A DNA stretch of 64,000 nt from Spirodela intermedia (GCA_902729315.2 LR746272.1:6015827-6079826); one strand, 5' to 3'; shown: positions 35,928-49,394, numbered from the stretch's first letter. The notes: a model not told the origin generated them from the sequence alone. Translations and numbers: made by a program.

Positions 35928-36404
35928 GGGATATCGAAACTACGGATATAATTAAAAATGAGGCCAGTGACAATATAGTTCAATCAAATTTACCTTATTC
36001 GTGTCGACTAAAACATTTCGGATTCCCCCGGCACCTGTTGCTCATTCATAATTTTGTATGTAGAATATTTGGAATAACAAATTTTCTCTGATATATTGTT
36101 TTACGCGTTACTTGGGTTTGGAGCTGCTCGCAACTCATTGAAATAGGGAGCCTACTCTGGTCTGAGCCTAACTATAACTTGTACCCAAAAGGTAGATGTA
36201 TGGCCCCAGATTCACCAAAGGGATTCACACGTCATTCAATGCTAGCTGCCAACGTCAGCGGCCACTTCTTGTTCATCCCCCCCTCCACGGACGGAGAAGG
36301 AAGCCAAGTACGTTGACGCACCCTCCTTCCTCCCTCGTCGCCCACGGAAATAGGCGACTATTTCCGTATCCACGGAAATAGACAGTAAAAAACCATCATT
36401 CAAA
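35928..36404. other. No recognised gene
   Basis: Mixed-composition island DNA. CACGGAAATAG occurs twice (36344 and 36372). Confidence 0.35.
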
Positions 36405-36660
36405 CGTTCGTACCTTTTTCGTAAACGACGTTTAACTTGTCCAAGATAAGGTTTATTTTGAGATGGAAGCATCGGTTGACAGTAAGATCTCATTTTTCTT
36501 GGAAACATTAGTTGGTGTTGACGAGCAGGCGAGCATAGTCGTGAGCTTGTTTAGGGGGGATTTATCTAGAGATAGATGGAAGACAGTCCACGAAACTTTA
36601 TTAGGGGACTTCAATTAATATAATACATTCAGAATCTCAGGGGAAAATAATGAGTGGACA
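36405..36660 (-). repeat. Island repeat B, right copy (inverted)
   Basis: Reverse complement of 30335-30585. See that entry for the shared words. Confidence 0.8.
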
Positions 36661-37654
36661 CGATTTTGTTAGTCTGATGGTTAATAAGAAGCTTGAAGAT
36701 CGTCCTCGCTTCATTTAATGCAACCAACTACTAGGGTAGCCTTTCGTACTGCATACTCCGACAAACCATTGCTCAAGTTGGCTACTGTTTCCTCTCCGAT
36801 GTTTCACAAGGACTTCTCTGAACCCTAGTAAATAAATTACTCATTAACGCCACCCATACGAGCCAGTGGACCTCGTCAGTAGGCCTGGAAGTTGGGGGCG
36901 GCCGATGAGTTGTCAAGTTTGATGTGCGCTCTCATTGTACATCACTTTGTTTGATCCTTCTACAATCCGAATGGTTTGGCCCTTTTTCCTTAAAAATGAA
37001 GATTGATGTTGAAAATAACAAAAGATAAACATGTGAGAGAAACCAAACACGAGATAATTAATTGAGGACGCAATAAGACAATAAAGCTCCCGAATAACCA
37101 ATTGATCTAGTAATTTCTTATGATGTACTCCATTTTTCTTTCATAAATACGCCAGCAGCCGTTGACGTTTCCCCAGAATTATTTGTAAACCCCTCTGATC
37201 GTCGGAATACAGTTGATGTTCTTCAGGGTACTTCCAAGAACAGCGAATATAACCAGCCTTTCTGCTTCTGTTTACCTACGAGAATCAGTTACTGTTTCTT
37301 TTTTCTAACTAGCCAGAGAGAGAGAGAGAGATGGGAAGAGAGAGGAAGAGCCGCCAAGGGGTCACACAAGAACGGGAAAGGGAAGGTGCTCAACACAAAT
37401 TTTGATAAAAAAAACCCCTCAATCGGGATTCAAAAAAACCGACTGTTTTTATGCCCTCCGTCACGACATGTGAGATTACAGTTATGCCCACTGACATAAG
37501 CTAAAATAACGGATAACTAGAAGATCAGCTTGGGCTGATACGCGGCTCAGCGGACTTTTGATAATCCTCCTCGCTGATCCCACCTCAGATATTAGTCAGA
37601 TCTCAACAATCTTCACCTTGGCGAATATCTCAGCCATCCTTGAAGATTAAACTA
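36661..37654. other. No recognised gene
   Basis: Mixed composition with a short (GA)n at 37316-37331. CTCAACAATCTTCACCTTGG near 37603 resembles copia LTR/leader sequence, but no element boundaries are visible. Confidence 0.35.
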
Positions 37655-38160
37655 TGGTGCCCCTTCCTGGACTTATTTCAAGAAGATGCTCCTCCACCTA
37701 CTCAACAAGCTTAAATTTTTCACAGCCGACTTGTACGTCCCCGCTCGTGCCCACACCTCCGCGCGCTCCTCCCTGGGCCAACACTGCTGCGCGCCTCTGC
37801 TCGTGTCCGTGCGTCGTCTATGCCGTGCCGCTCCGTGTCGTGCGCCTCTGAGCGTGCCTGCGCAGCCGGGCCAACGTCGTGCTACGTCTGCCGCCGTTGC
37901 GCCAGGGAAGTCCGAGGTTCGTGGGAGGCCCAGTGATCCTCGCTCCATGGCGGTGGAGTCATCCGCTCGTGCTGCACGTGTCTGTGTACAAGACCACGTG
38001 CTCCCGAACCTGCGGCCGAGTGCCGCTCTCTGTCTGGTGCTCCTCCGTGCGTGCCGCATTGTGCTAAATGGGCACACACACGCACATCCGCGTGGGCCCA
38101 CTGCCAGGCTTCGTGCCGGCAGTGCAGATCCTGGGGCGTGAGCCCGGACGCTGGCAAAGT
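37655..38160. other. GC-rich block of unknown nature
   Basis: Strikingly GC-rich compared with its flanks and open in several frames on both strands (up to about 165 codons). The frames are rich in Arg, Ala, Cys and Pro and show no domain. It could be part of a copia-type LTR or leader, judging by the preceding CAACAATCTTCACCTTGG. Not convincing as a gene. Confidence 0.35.
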
Positions 38161-38454
38161 AGCCCAACACGTTTTATCTTCTTGGAACACAGAGGCATAA
38201 TATAACACGATATTGAAAATTAAAATGTATCAAGATATTCTCCTTCTGGATCTTCTGTCCAAATAAAAGACAAATGCGGTTAACATACTTAGCGGTAAGC
38301 ATGGTTAATACTCAGACAGAAGAACCGAGAAGTAAGAGAGAGTGAGAGAGAACACGGTTCCATTTGCGGGTTCACCAGCATCACCTTTGACCATCAGTGA
38401 ATGAACGACAGCCATGTTCTCTGGTGCTTGCAAAAAGGGTTCGCGGAAGTTTCA

Positions 38455-38592
38455 TCATTCCTTATTTAGTGAAACTCTGTATGGGCTACTCTGCCAAAAA
38501 ATTGAGGTTAGCCGTCAGTCCTCACATCATCATCTCGCACTCATATGGACAACCAACTAGGAATGCCCGCATTCTTTCATCGGCGAGATTAG
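38455..38592 (-). repeat. Island repeat C, right copy (inverted)
   Basis: Reverse-complement counterpart of 30698-30825, with moderate divergence. Confidence 0.6.
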
Positions 38593-39310
38593 CTAGTCGT
38601 CGGAGGGCGAGCGGTCGACGTTGATTCGATACGGTGTACTTTGGTCTCCCGCACAAGGTATAGATGGTAATCAATGCTCTTTCAAACCCATGGCGACTAC
38701 ATCAGTTCTTCGGACGGAGAAAATTCGCGGTAGACCAGGCGACAAAACAGTATTATCATCTGGTAATTCGTCTTCGCTGGCCGCTCGAAGATGCATTTTG
38801 TTCAAGCAGTCACTCCCTCTGGAAACCAAGTTGCAATCCTCTCTGGTTCATTTAACACCTCCGTGCTCCGCGCTGGAGGTTGAGCCTAAACATTGCTACA
38901 TCAGTCTCCGCATCATTTCCGCACACGTTGTAAGATTTGATACGCACTCTGCCTTCAGAAGACTGTATTCTTGGAATTCGTATATACTGGTATTGGAACA
39001 TATCCGCACGAGTTAATGTCCAAGTCAATCTAGGGCTGTAAAAGCTGTCGTATGCACTCTAATTCGGAACAGTATTTCTACCAGATATCCTACGGACCTT
39101 AAGAGAGCTAATGGTTACTCAAGTTTGTTACATACTCTATTTACATCGTCAACATGACTTTGCCTTCTGTGCGTGAGCAGTGCAGGAGAGGGTTGATGGA
39201 GGTGTCGAGGAGGTCTCACATGGAGCGGGATGTTGACGGTTGAAGAATCTATCCATCGTCCTCTTGTTCTCACACCGAAGGGGTGGATGTTCATACTGCG
39301 ATTATTAGCC
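38593..39310. other. No recognised gene
   Basis: A plus-strand frame at 38621-39016 is open for 131 codons without a recognised domain. It includes the block shared with 35043-35092. Confidence 0.35.
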
Positions 39311-40033
39311 GGGACGCCGACGGACTCTAAATACACACAGAACAAGAGGACGACACCAATTCTGGAGATGAGGGAGAAGAGAGCTCGCTGATAAAGTAGT
39401 GGGCCGAAGAATGATAGATGTATGGAAGAGATCACGCGAGAAAAAACATGGACGATCGGAAGAGGAACATTTTGAACCGAAAATGGAATGATTGCACTGG
39501 AATTGGATTATAAATTGGGCTTTTTTTCCCTTTTATTGAACATCATGTTGTCAGGCCTCCAATGGGCTAACATTTATTGTAAAACGTTCTCTGTATATTT
39601 GGTTCGCTTGTCATTGACTTGTCAAATTGATCCTCGAGGAAGAAATTAGTTTTCAATTGTGTAGTTAAGGCTTGATCAAAAAGACGATGACAGCCTGCTA
39701 GAGGATTATTTATTAAGGGCCATTGGCATACATGGTTATCATTATAGGTGTATTTATTCAACGGGGGCACCAAGGGAGAGACAACACCATACTTCGACAA
39801 AGATTTGACTGGCAATTCAATGCCAGAATCTGACCTCATTGGTGACTGCATTCAATTATTTAAAAAGTGATATGAATCAGTGTAAACTAAAGGGACGACA
39901 TCAATCAAAGGAAAAAGGTCCCCTTTAACCTTTCTTCTGAATCGTCATATGGTCTCTATGTGTTTTTTTAAAAGAAGTCATCCTCTAACATTATATCTAA
40001 AATGGAAGAGAGAATAAAGGAAGATGATTGATG
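39311..40033 (-). repeat. Island repeat A, right copy (inverted)
   Basis: Reverse complement of 28958-29797. Its outer end at about 40033 coincides with the return to AT-rich repeat DNA, so it marks the right edge of the island. Confidence 0.8.
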
Positions 40034-41660
40034 TATTCCTAGTCGCTGTAATAAGAACACTCAATTTTAGTACTTAAGTATATACTTCTTTATGATTATT
40101 ATTTTTACTAATCTCACCTCTAATTATATTTTAATATAATGGGTGAGTTAGGTCATCTCCTTAAGATGGTACTATTAGAGTAGGTTCTTTCTTATTCTTC
40201 TAAAAATATGAATTGTTGAAAAGATTTTAGGTGATTAATTCCTAAATATTAACATATTAAAAGTCTAAAAGAGATTAATATCTAAAAGAAGCCCATAGAA
40301 TTCTAAAAGAAAATTAAAATTGACGTGAAAGGTAAAATAAAACAATTGAGTATCTATTTTTCTCGTCTTGTGTCATGGCAAGGAAAATAAGAGAAAAATA
40401 AAAGAATGTAAGTAATCAAGAATTGAACTATATTCACAATGTAATTATGCAAGGAATTAAGACTAGCACAAGTAAAGAATTCAAGCTGATAAGGAAAGAT
40501 TTAATCTTAACAAAAGAATATAAGTAATGGCTTAAATGGAATAACATGTTAACTAACTTAGAAATTAAAATAGAAATCAAAATAAAATGAGTCATAAACA
40601 CATAAAATATGTGGCTGTTATATTTGCATTCCCTCCATGTCACGTGGAGGGAAAACAAGGATCTAAGCCACTTCAAATGAATCTAAACTATTCTTAATCA
40701 ACATGCATTCAATCCTAATTCTAATAAGAACATTACATCATTTTTGTGTCATGTGAAGAATGATCATGCCCTTGATTCAAACATGATTCCAGAGTTAAAG
40801 GAAACTTTAGTTCTAAGAAATCAAAATAGAGTGTGGATGAATGGAGATGTAAGTTCAAATTTGAGTAAAGAACTGTAATGAAATTAAAAGAGTTGAAAGG
40901 AAAAAAGTGCGCTTGAACTAATGAAAAATAAAAAACTTACAATTGTGACTCCCTCAATATTACCATGAATCACTCATACATCTCTCTCTAAAGAAAATGA
41001 AGCAATGGTTTCTAATCTAGCTCTAGCTTCTAATAATGTGCTTAACTTCCCATCCCCCTCTTTATAGGCATTAACCGACACTCTTAAGGGAGTAAGAACT
41101 TGATGAGTCAGATTTAATATAGGTGTTGTTAGTCCTAAATCTTCTCAATCAAAGATAGTATAAATCATGTTTAGTCTGATTCACATAACACTTCATAGAT
41201 ATCAGCGAGTCAAGTTGTCTCCTCAAGAAATTCTAACTAATTAATTAATATTTGTCTAGTCTTAATGAAGGACAAAGAGAGGAAGAGAATAAGAAGACAT
41301 GAAATAGGAAATCAAAAGAATCATTATTACTTTCTCCCTAATCCGATTCTACTTCTACTTTCAAATGGCAATCTTTCCTAAAAGAAACTAGAATTTCAAT
41401 CAACTTGAAGCTACCCTAGTATCACCACTCCTTCCCTATTTCTGCCAAAAAGAGGCATTCACTTGAAGCAATGGGAGAGTCCTCATGACACACTAGCATT
41501 CATATGATGTGGAGCTCTAAAACCTCTCCACTTTGAGTTGATTTACTAGCCATGTCATTTCCTAAAGTGAGAGCTATATGTAACATAATTTTTCTACCAA
41601 TGTATAAGGTGGTGCCCCCCTCTTTCAAATGGTTGCATCACAACTATTGATGAGATGCTT
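40034..41660. other. AT-rich DNA without a recognised gene
   Basis: I see no open frame with a domain and no LTR-family blocks. ATGTCACGTGGAGGG near 40636 is a lone G-box-like word. Confidence 0.4.
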
Positions 41661-43275
41661 GAGACTTGAGTCATAAATTACTAAATCTTATTGATATATT
41701 TCTGAAAAAATATATCAATTATAATTCAACAAAACATCTAAAATAGTAATAATTTTTCAAGTCAATCACAAGGATGTAATATAATATCAAGTAATTATTC
41801 AAAAAAATTCTCAAAGAATATGATTTTCTATAAATTTTATAATAAGAAATAAAAATAAAATATATTTAAAATTCAAAAAAAAGGAAATAAGGGTGCAGAC
41901 GTCAAGATAGCATCAGTGTCCAATGAATACGAATCGAGTAGAAATAGAGTTTTATTTGATAATTCTTACATAAGTGATTACAAATAATTTAATTGATCAA
42001 ATTAAGATCTATAAAAGTTGGAAGAACCGTGATTGAATGAAGTATAGTTTGGTAAATTTAAATTACATAAATTATCATTAAATGAAGTGAAAATTAAGTT
42101 AAAATTAGGAAAACAAAGTTCTGGCGTTATAGCAGCAATGTATCAATAATGCGTCGGCGATGCACTAAAATCCTAAGCATTTGGGAAGATTGTTGTGTAG
42201 TGTCTATGACCTCAAAGATTCTCCTTGGATAAAGACGATGTGGGCAATCTCTAGATCTCCTTGTGAAGTCTAAAGATCAATGAAATAGGTCATCAAATCA
42301 TCTTTGGCACCTGTCACTCGACATAACAAAAAAACGGTGACTTTACGACTCTCCGACAACTGTCACTCGACGGAGAGGAGTTGGATGGAGGTAGGGCACA
42401 TGATAGGGAGCTTCATCCTCAACTCTGCATAATAAGAGGAGGCTCTTCATCACATCCAGTATGTTCTCAAGAGGTGGTGACTCATCTCCTGATGGATCAT
42501 CCTCTTCCCAATGATGGTTTGTTCATTGATCAATCGGAGATGATTTACTCGATGGATTCACGATCCTTTTATTACAAATCGTTCATCAATTTTAGTAACA
42601 ATACACCACGAATCTCATTGATGAGATTTTTGTCGATGATCTAGTGATTATGGCAGCTTAATTCTTCATCGGCAATCTACAAGAAAGTCACGATAATCAA
42701 ATAAAAATACGAGTTTTGGCTCTGGGAGGATTTGAACCCGCGTCAATTGCCTACCTTCGAAGTCTTTCGGGGGAAGGTGTAATACTAATTTAGTCTCACA
42801 TCACTTGTGCGCCGAAGTTTTAGGTGAATAAATACTAATATCACATTTTCAAGCAATGAGTCCCTTTCTCTCATGTGTATGACCACTCCTTACCTCATAA
42901 TCGATTAACCATTGGTGACATGAAAGGGAAGTGGTGCACGCATGCCCCCATCGGTCCTAACCGCTTGAGCCCATGCTCACGGCTCCCCTTGACTACACTT
43001 CCGATCCACTTGTGAGCCTAGTTGGCCAACGAGCCCCCCCCCCCCCCCCATTTTGCTATATTTTTATTTTTATTTCTTTTTCTTCATTTATCTCAAAAAT
43101 AGGATTTTAAAAATTATATAAATCTGTAGAAAATTACATAATTAGCCAAAAATTCACATTAATTAACTAAAAATTATTTTCACAATTTAACACAAATATA
43201 AGTTTATTTATCATGAGTTAAAGATAAAAATATATTATTTACTGATTATTAACTCATGATAATGAAGACTTATTA
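41661..43275 (-). mobile_element. LTR, minus strand
   Basis: It follows the main-family LTR from the ATATATCAATTATAATTC block at 41703 to GATAATGAAGACTTATTA at 43275. The extreme LTR 3' end (element sense) is degraded at the left edge. It abuts a plus-strand LTR that lacks its 5' part. Confidence 0.8.
43034..43049. repeat. Run of 16 C
   Basis: An uninterrupted C run in the LTR, where other copies have only a few Cs. It could be an assembly or read-length artefact. Confidence 0.85.
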
Positions 43276-44595
43276 GTATTCGAGTACTTATTCACTCTCT
43301 CTCATGCAAGTGGGCAACCAACATGGGTTCAAATCCTTCTAGAGTCAAAACTCATTTCTTTTTATCTAACTAAATCGTGATTTTTCTTACAAATCATCAA
43401 TGAAAGATTAAGCCACCAGAATTACTTAATCATTGTGAAAATCTCGTCAACATGATTTTTAGAGCATCGTTATTAAAATTATTGAACGACTCATGATAAA
43501 AAGATTAAAAATCTATCAAGTAAATCATTCCCAATTGATCGATGAATAAATTTTTGTCGGGAAGAAGATGATCTACTGGAAGACGAGTTGCCACCTCCTG
43601 AGAGCATACTAAATGTAATGAAGAACCTCCTCTTGTTGCACAAACCTGAGGATGAAGCTCATTAACATGCACCTCACCTTCATCTAGCTCCTCTTTGTCA
43701 GGTGACAGTCATCAAAGAGTTGCAAAATTGTCATTTTTCTACTTCACCAGGTGACAACCATAGGAGACGATTCGACAACTCATTTTGTTGATCTCTAGAC
43801 TTCGCTAAAAGATCTAAAGATTGCCTACATCGTCTTTGGCTAATGAGAGTCTTTGAGGTCATGGACAATACATGACAATTCTCTTGAACATTCAAGATTC
43901 TGGTACATTACCAACACATTACTACCACAACACTAGAATTTTATTTTATTATTTTTTAATTAATTTAACTTCTATCATCATTTTTTGGACTTTGAAAGGA
44001 GATCCAATAGAGGCCCGGGTCGTAGATATCATTCAATCACCCTCCTGAACACACAAAATTCTGACGATTACTGTCATGAGGTCGGAACTTTGTCTTCCTT
44101 GCTTTCAACTTAATTTTTGCTTCATTTAGTAATAATTTGTATGATTTAAATCTTCCAAACTACTCTTCATTCAACTACGATTTTTTCAATTTTTATAGAT
44201 CTTAATTTAATCAATTAAATTATTTTGTAATGGCTTACATAAGAATTGTCAAGCATAACTTTGTTTCTCCCAAATTCGTGTTTGTTGGATGATGACATCA
44301 TCTTAATGTCCGTACTATTATTTCTCTTTTTTTCGTAAATTTTAAATATATTTCATTTTCATTTCTTAGTCTAAAATTTATAAAAAATCATATTCTTTGA
44401 GAAAAATTCTGAAATATTACTAATGTTAACATCTCTATGATTGACTTGAAAATTTTCCACTATTTTTGAAACTTTTATTGAATTATAATTGATATATATA
44501 TTTAAAAATACTTCTAAATATCTGAAAATTAATATTTTCTACTTTTATAAATTTTAAATTTATGTGATTTACTATACAACGATTAATTTATGTCA
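43276..44595 (+). repeat. 5' LTR of a second gag-only copy, 5' truncated
   Basis: It begins in the middle of the LTR (TACTTATTCACTCTCTC, the block also seen at 21213), runs to ATTAATTTATGTCA at 44595, and is followed by a decayed primer-binding site. Confidence 0.8.
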
Positions 44596-44600
44596 AATTT

Positions 44601-44618
44601 TGGCATTGTTGTTGTGGA
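44601..44618 (+). other. Decayed tRNA-Asp primer-binding site
   Basis: TGGCATTGTTGTTGTGGA, which differs from the perfect site at 54646 by changes of the C to T and G to T type. Confidence 0.75.
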
Positions 44619-44810
44619 TGTATTACATAATATTTGATATCTTTCTATTTTTCTCTTAGAGTACAAAAAAAAGGTTACTCTTGTTTTGATTTTCGAATTA
44701 TAGAAAAATTAAAGAAAAAAAGAGAGAATGAAGAGTAGCAGGGCAAGGACTAGGGCATATTGAAGGAGGGTAATAATTATTAAAATTTTTCCTTGAATTT
44801 ATTAAGTTTT

Positions 44811-47271
44811 ATGCATGGTAGAAGATCCTTACATCTAAGGCTAGAAAATCTTTTCACCATTTCATCCAAAACTAAAAATCCAAAAGAAAAATTAATTTTG
44901 ATGGATCCTAAAAGGTAGTACAGGCTATGAAAAATTATTACGTCCCTAACTCATATCAACAAGCATCCAATATTAGTGTTCCATTTGCACCCACAATTAA
45001 ATCCAGAAATTTTTCAAATGCTCCCTAACTTTCATGGATTACCTTTAGAGTAACCTCATGAGCATTTAGAAAAAATTCTTATGATTTGTGATTTAGTTAA
45101 TTTCTCTGAAATTACACCAAAAATTATTAAGATGAAATTATTTTCTTCAAACACTTAGGGACAAGGTTAATTATTGGCTATCAACATTAGATAAAGAATT
45201 TACTAATTAGAAATACGTAAAAACAAGCCTTTTTAAAAAAAATTATCATATTGAAAAAATTCAAAATATGAGAAAATATATATGGAGTTTTACTCAAATG
45301 CCAAGAGAAACTTTACATGAAATATGAGAAAATTTTTAAAAAATTACCTAGAAACTATCCTCATCATGTTATACCCAAGTGAAGATTCAATAGAATTTTT
45401 ATGATGAATTATTAGAACAATATATAAATATAGTTGATTATATATGTGAAAGAGTTTTTATGGAGAAAACACCTGATGTGATTTACAACCATTATCAGAA
45501 TTTAAGTGAAAATTTTAGAGACTAAGCCTCTTTTGAGTTATATGACAAAGATAAAAAGAGATAAATTTATGAATAGCATCATCAAAATTATTCTAATTTA
45601 AGAAATGAGGTTAATCATATTAATAAAAGATTAGAAAGACTTGATTTACGTATTGACAAAATTAGAAAGCCTCCTAACCCTCAATTTAATACATATAGTA
45701 CAACATGTCATATGTATGATGAAAATGATCATTATGAATTTCAATGTTATAATTTAGATCAATCATTTTAGCCTAGACAAGAGTAAGTACAAATACCCCA
45801 CGATTTTATTAAAAATATACAGCATTTTTCTAATTCTTATATTCTTAATTGAGAAAATCTTTTTTATTGAGAAACCTAAATAATATTCAAAATATAGAAG
45901 CACTTAGATCTAATTCAAATTCTAATTTTTGTCCAAAATAGAAACACAGATTTTAAAAAAATCAACCCTCTCAAATCCAACCTGATTTTATGGATATGAT
46001 GCACAAAATGAGCCAAATGATGTAACAAATAATGAACCAAATGATGTTGCAATAAAAATAATTTATAAAGACCTGAGAATAAGAGAGAAGAGGGACAACC
46101 ACCTAGTAACCACATAGAAAATTCAAGAAAATATCTAGCTATTAGATTTCAGTAATAAGAGTCTAGCTAGAAAAATTTAAGAAAAAATCTACGAAATAAA
46201 AATGTTAGGATAATGAATCATTGAGTGATAATATTACTTGATCCTTATTCTCAATTATTAGAAGAAATAGATGAGCCATTAGAAGTAAATGAGAATATTA
46301 AGGTTGAAAATATAGTAGTAGAAAATTTAAATAAAATCATTTATTACTCACAATTGATGAATAAATATAATGAGGATGATGAAAAAAAAGAGTAGTTAGA
46401 TGAAGAAATAGCAGTTTATCATGGAAAAATCATCCAAATTTTAGTAAAAGAGAGTAAAGACAGAAATAAAGAAAACTAGATTTCAAGTGAGGAAAAATCA
46501 TTTGATTTGAGAGATTAAGAGATGAAATTAATAGATCTAATTAGTATTTTGTAGTCATAGATATTGATAGTCTAGATGATGATACATATTATATATTGAA
46601 ATTAAAAGATAGATCTTGGGGAGATGAAGAATTTGATGAGTTGAGAAATAAAAAACTAGAAAAAGAGATGATTCAACTAATGGAGAGAAACGAAAATAAT
46701 GAATATGAATATAGAGATAATTTTGGAGGAGAAAATTTAAATTTTACTGAATTCATTAGATCTGAGATTAAAGTAGATAATTCTTCCATCCTTCAAAACC
46801 CACAGCCCATTTGAATTATGTCTAAGTTTGAAATATTTCACTCTTCACAAATTGAACAAATATGTAAGAAAAATAAAATAGAGTAAAGAAAGATTATGCA
46901 AGTAAAGGAATACATTAAGAAATGGGTGAGTGGAAGAATTTAAGATATCATTTTAGATGAAAAAGATTTAAATAGGGTAAGAGCTAATTTGAAAATTATA
47001 TGATTGGATCACATTTTATGATGTATTAATAGAAAGTATTTACTATTGAATGAGAGCCTTACAAAACATGATAAAAATAAGGAGAGGTTATTTTAAAAAT
47101 GAAAATAGTATTTTAAGGAAAGTTTTGTTAATTTTGATTTTTTTTTACTGAAAGTATGTCAAGGTATAGATATATGAAGTGCATGAATTTATGCTAAATA
47201 TGACAATAAATCTCATGAAACTTACCTTGGGATACAAATATATTTTGATGGCCATAGATCATCTTATATGA
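44811..47271 (+). pseudogene. Gag of the second gag-only copy, heavily broken
   Basis: It aligns over its full length with the intact Gag at 54854-57373, from ATGCATGGTAGAAGATCC to the TATATGA stop. Many in-frame stops and several shifts leave only short open pieces, the longest at 46596-46814. The zinc-knuckle position reads C-x2-Y-x4-H-x4-C: the spacing is exact, with Tyr in place of the second Cys and His kept. No pol domain lies between the end of this gag and the 3' noncoding region, so this copy was gag-only as well. Confidence 0.85.
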
Positions 47272-48825
47272 TCTAAGAGTTATCTAGTTGAAGACATTAA
47301 GTTCAATGTTGCATGGAAGGCAACCCATGATTTTTATTTTATTCTAATTTTTTTAGAATTTCGTAGTATTTGTATATGTATTTACTTTTTTTGAAATAAA
47401 GTACAAGAGGAGTGTAAGATGAAGTGAAAAATTAAAACAAGGTTGAGGTAATATCTTTTTGAGCTTTATCATTTATGACAATATTTTTAGTACTTAACTT
47501 TACATATATGTATGCTTCACTTGAAAATTATACTTTCTATGTTCTATTCTGATTTTTCTATGTCATTGAGGAAAATATCATTTTTAAGTTGGGGGTGAAG
47601 TATTGAGTCTTAATTTATACTATAGGACAATTAAGAACGTATGTTTGCATTTTTTTTCATGCTCACTTAGGAAGTAATTCAAAAATACTCAAAAAACATT
47701 ATAACATCTATTTTATGGTTTTCTATTAGGAATAATAGGAAACAATCTACAAACTATCAAAAATAGGAGAGAAAAAATAGCCTGAAATTTGAAAGTCTAA
47801 AGACCTTTTTCTCACATTTTAATCTCCTAGACATAAATTACTAAAATTTAAAATTATAGCTACAAAGAGGATAGTTTTGATTTATTTTTCACAAATTCAT
47901 TGTTGTTGAAAACTAAACTGAAAATAGAAAGCAAAATTGTCAAAACTATCTAATTTACAATTTTTTTGCATCCTATTTCATGCACAAAAAATTAAATCAA
48001 TTAGATTCATTGATACCAAAAAATACTAAGAAGATTATTATTGAGTTAAAATAATGATTTAGTAGCATAAAATGTTAGAATACTCCTTAGATACATGATG
48101 TATAACATGGATTTGATTTTATAGATTTTTACTTCATGATCTTGATGGATAATATTTACTTGTTGTGAAAATTTGATTGATCATTTGAGTTTAATGGATA
48201 TTTTTACACCTTGATCTATAGGACTTGTGAGGAGAAATCACTTATTTCGAAAAGAAAAAAAAAGAGCAATGTGAAAAATCTGAAAATAAAGAGTACACAT
48301 GAAAGGTGTGAGACATCTTTCTTATTGTCAAAAATTATTTATAGAAAAATACTTATTGCAAAATAAAAAAAAATGTGAAAGCCCTGAAAACGAAAGTACA
48401 CATAGGGGGTGTGAGACATCATTCTTATTATCAAAATTTGTCTATAAGAAAAACTATTTATTCATTATAAAAAAATAGAAGAAATATAATACAAACTTTA
48501 AAAATGAAGCCATAGAAAAAGAGAGATAAAAAATTAAAATTATTCTTGAATGAGTATTGATAATTGAAACATCTTGTGAACTATATTTATGAGTGAAGAA
48601 GTGATAAAGGTGTGAATAGAAGAAGTGAAGTCTAGATTGTTATTTCAAAGAGTGCTTAAATATTTAAGTGTTTGACATCATTCATAAATACTTGATATAA
48701 GAGTTTAAAGTGTCTAGAGGGGCATCATTTCTAATTATATTTTTATATATATTAAAATATGATATTTGAGATTTGTGAATTTTTATTTTTATAATTATAT
48801 TACTAAAGGACTATCAATGATTTGT
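47272..48825 (+). other. 3' noncoding region of the second gag-only copy
   Basis: It aligns with 57374-58972, including TTTTTAAGTTGGGGGTGAAG near 47582 and the duplicated GAGTACACAT blocks near 48291 and 48395. It ends at CTATCAATGATTT, just short of the terminal polypurine tract. No 3' LTR follows. Confidence 0.75.
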
Positions 48826-48885
48826 GAATTTATAAATTACATCATCAAGATTATTTTAATTTAAGAAATGAAGTTAATCACCTAG
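48826..48885 (+). pseudogene. Short stray gag fragment joined to the 3' noncoding region
   Basis: TTATAAATTACATCATCAAG...TTAAGAAATGAAGTTAATC matches the gag segment at about 55637-55690. It replaces the expected polypurine tract and LTR. Confidence 0.6.
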
Positions 48886-49394
48886 CCTCACATGTGAAAT
48901 CTCCACATGATAGTTGAGAAGGCCCTCTTCAATGTGTATGCATCTAAGGCTTCACTCTACATGGTTTAGTGGCAAGTAATTCCATAAACCTTGTTAATCT
49001 TAGTCACACATGTGGAAGCCCCAAGAGATCAACTAAGATGCTTTTCTACATCATGTATGTAGCAGTCAGTTTTGCTCCTAGCTTGATAAAATTGATCACA
49101 TATGCTCTTTAGGTTGTGGAGGCTTCACACTACTTTTGAATTTTTTTTTTTTTTCTTTTTCTGTTCGTGTAATCTTCACTAAAGTCAATCCTTAGATCAG
49201 ATTTAGTCATGACTAATGATTCAAAGAAGCTTCAGCAAGATAAATCTGACATAGAAGTAATTCAACACAAAATATTACAAGCGATCTACGAGACTTGATC
49301 TATACTAATAGTTCATAATTGTGGTCGTGTTTCTCCTAAGCATTAAAATATAAAAAAATGTGTATTGTAAGCTATAGGGTTTAAAAGCATATGA
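48886..49394. other. No recognised gene
   Basis: Unassigned sequence with a T-rich run near 49142-49160. Confidence 0.4.

Noticed and set aside
35375-36091. Long Arg/Glu-rich and Ser/Leu-rich frames
   Set aside because: Direct products of a CT/GA tract, open in several frames at once and without a plausible protein.
37673-38170. 165-codon minus-strand frame
   Set aside because: High GC keeps all frames open. The composition is Arg/Ala-rich and no domain is recognisable.
43034-43049. C16 run as a functional G-quadruplex site
   Set aside because: A single homopolymer in an old LTR, more likely slippage or a sequencing artefact.
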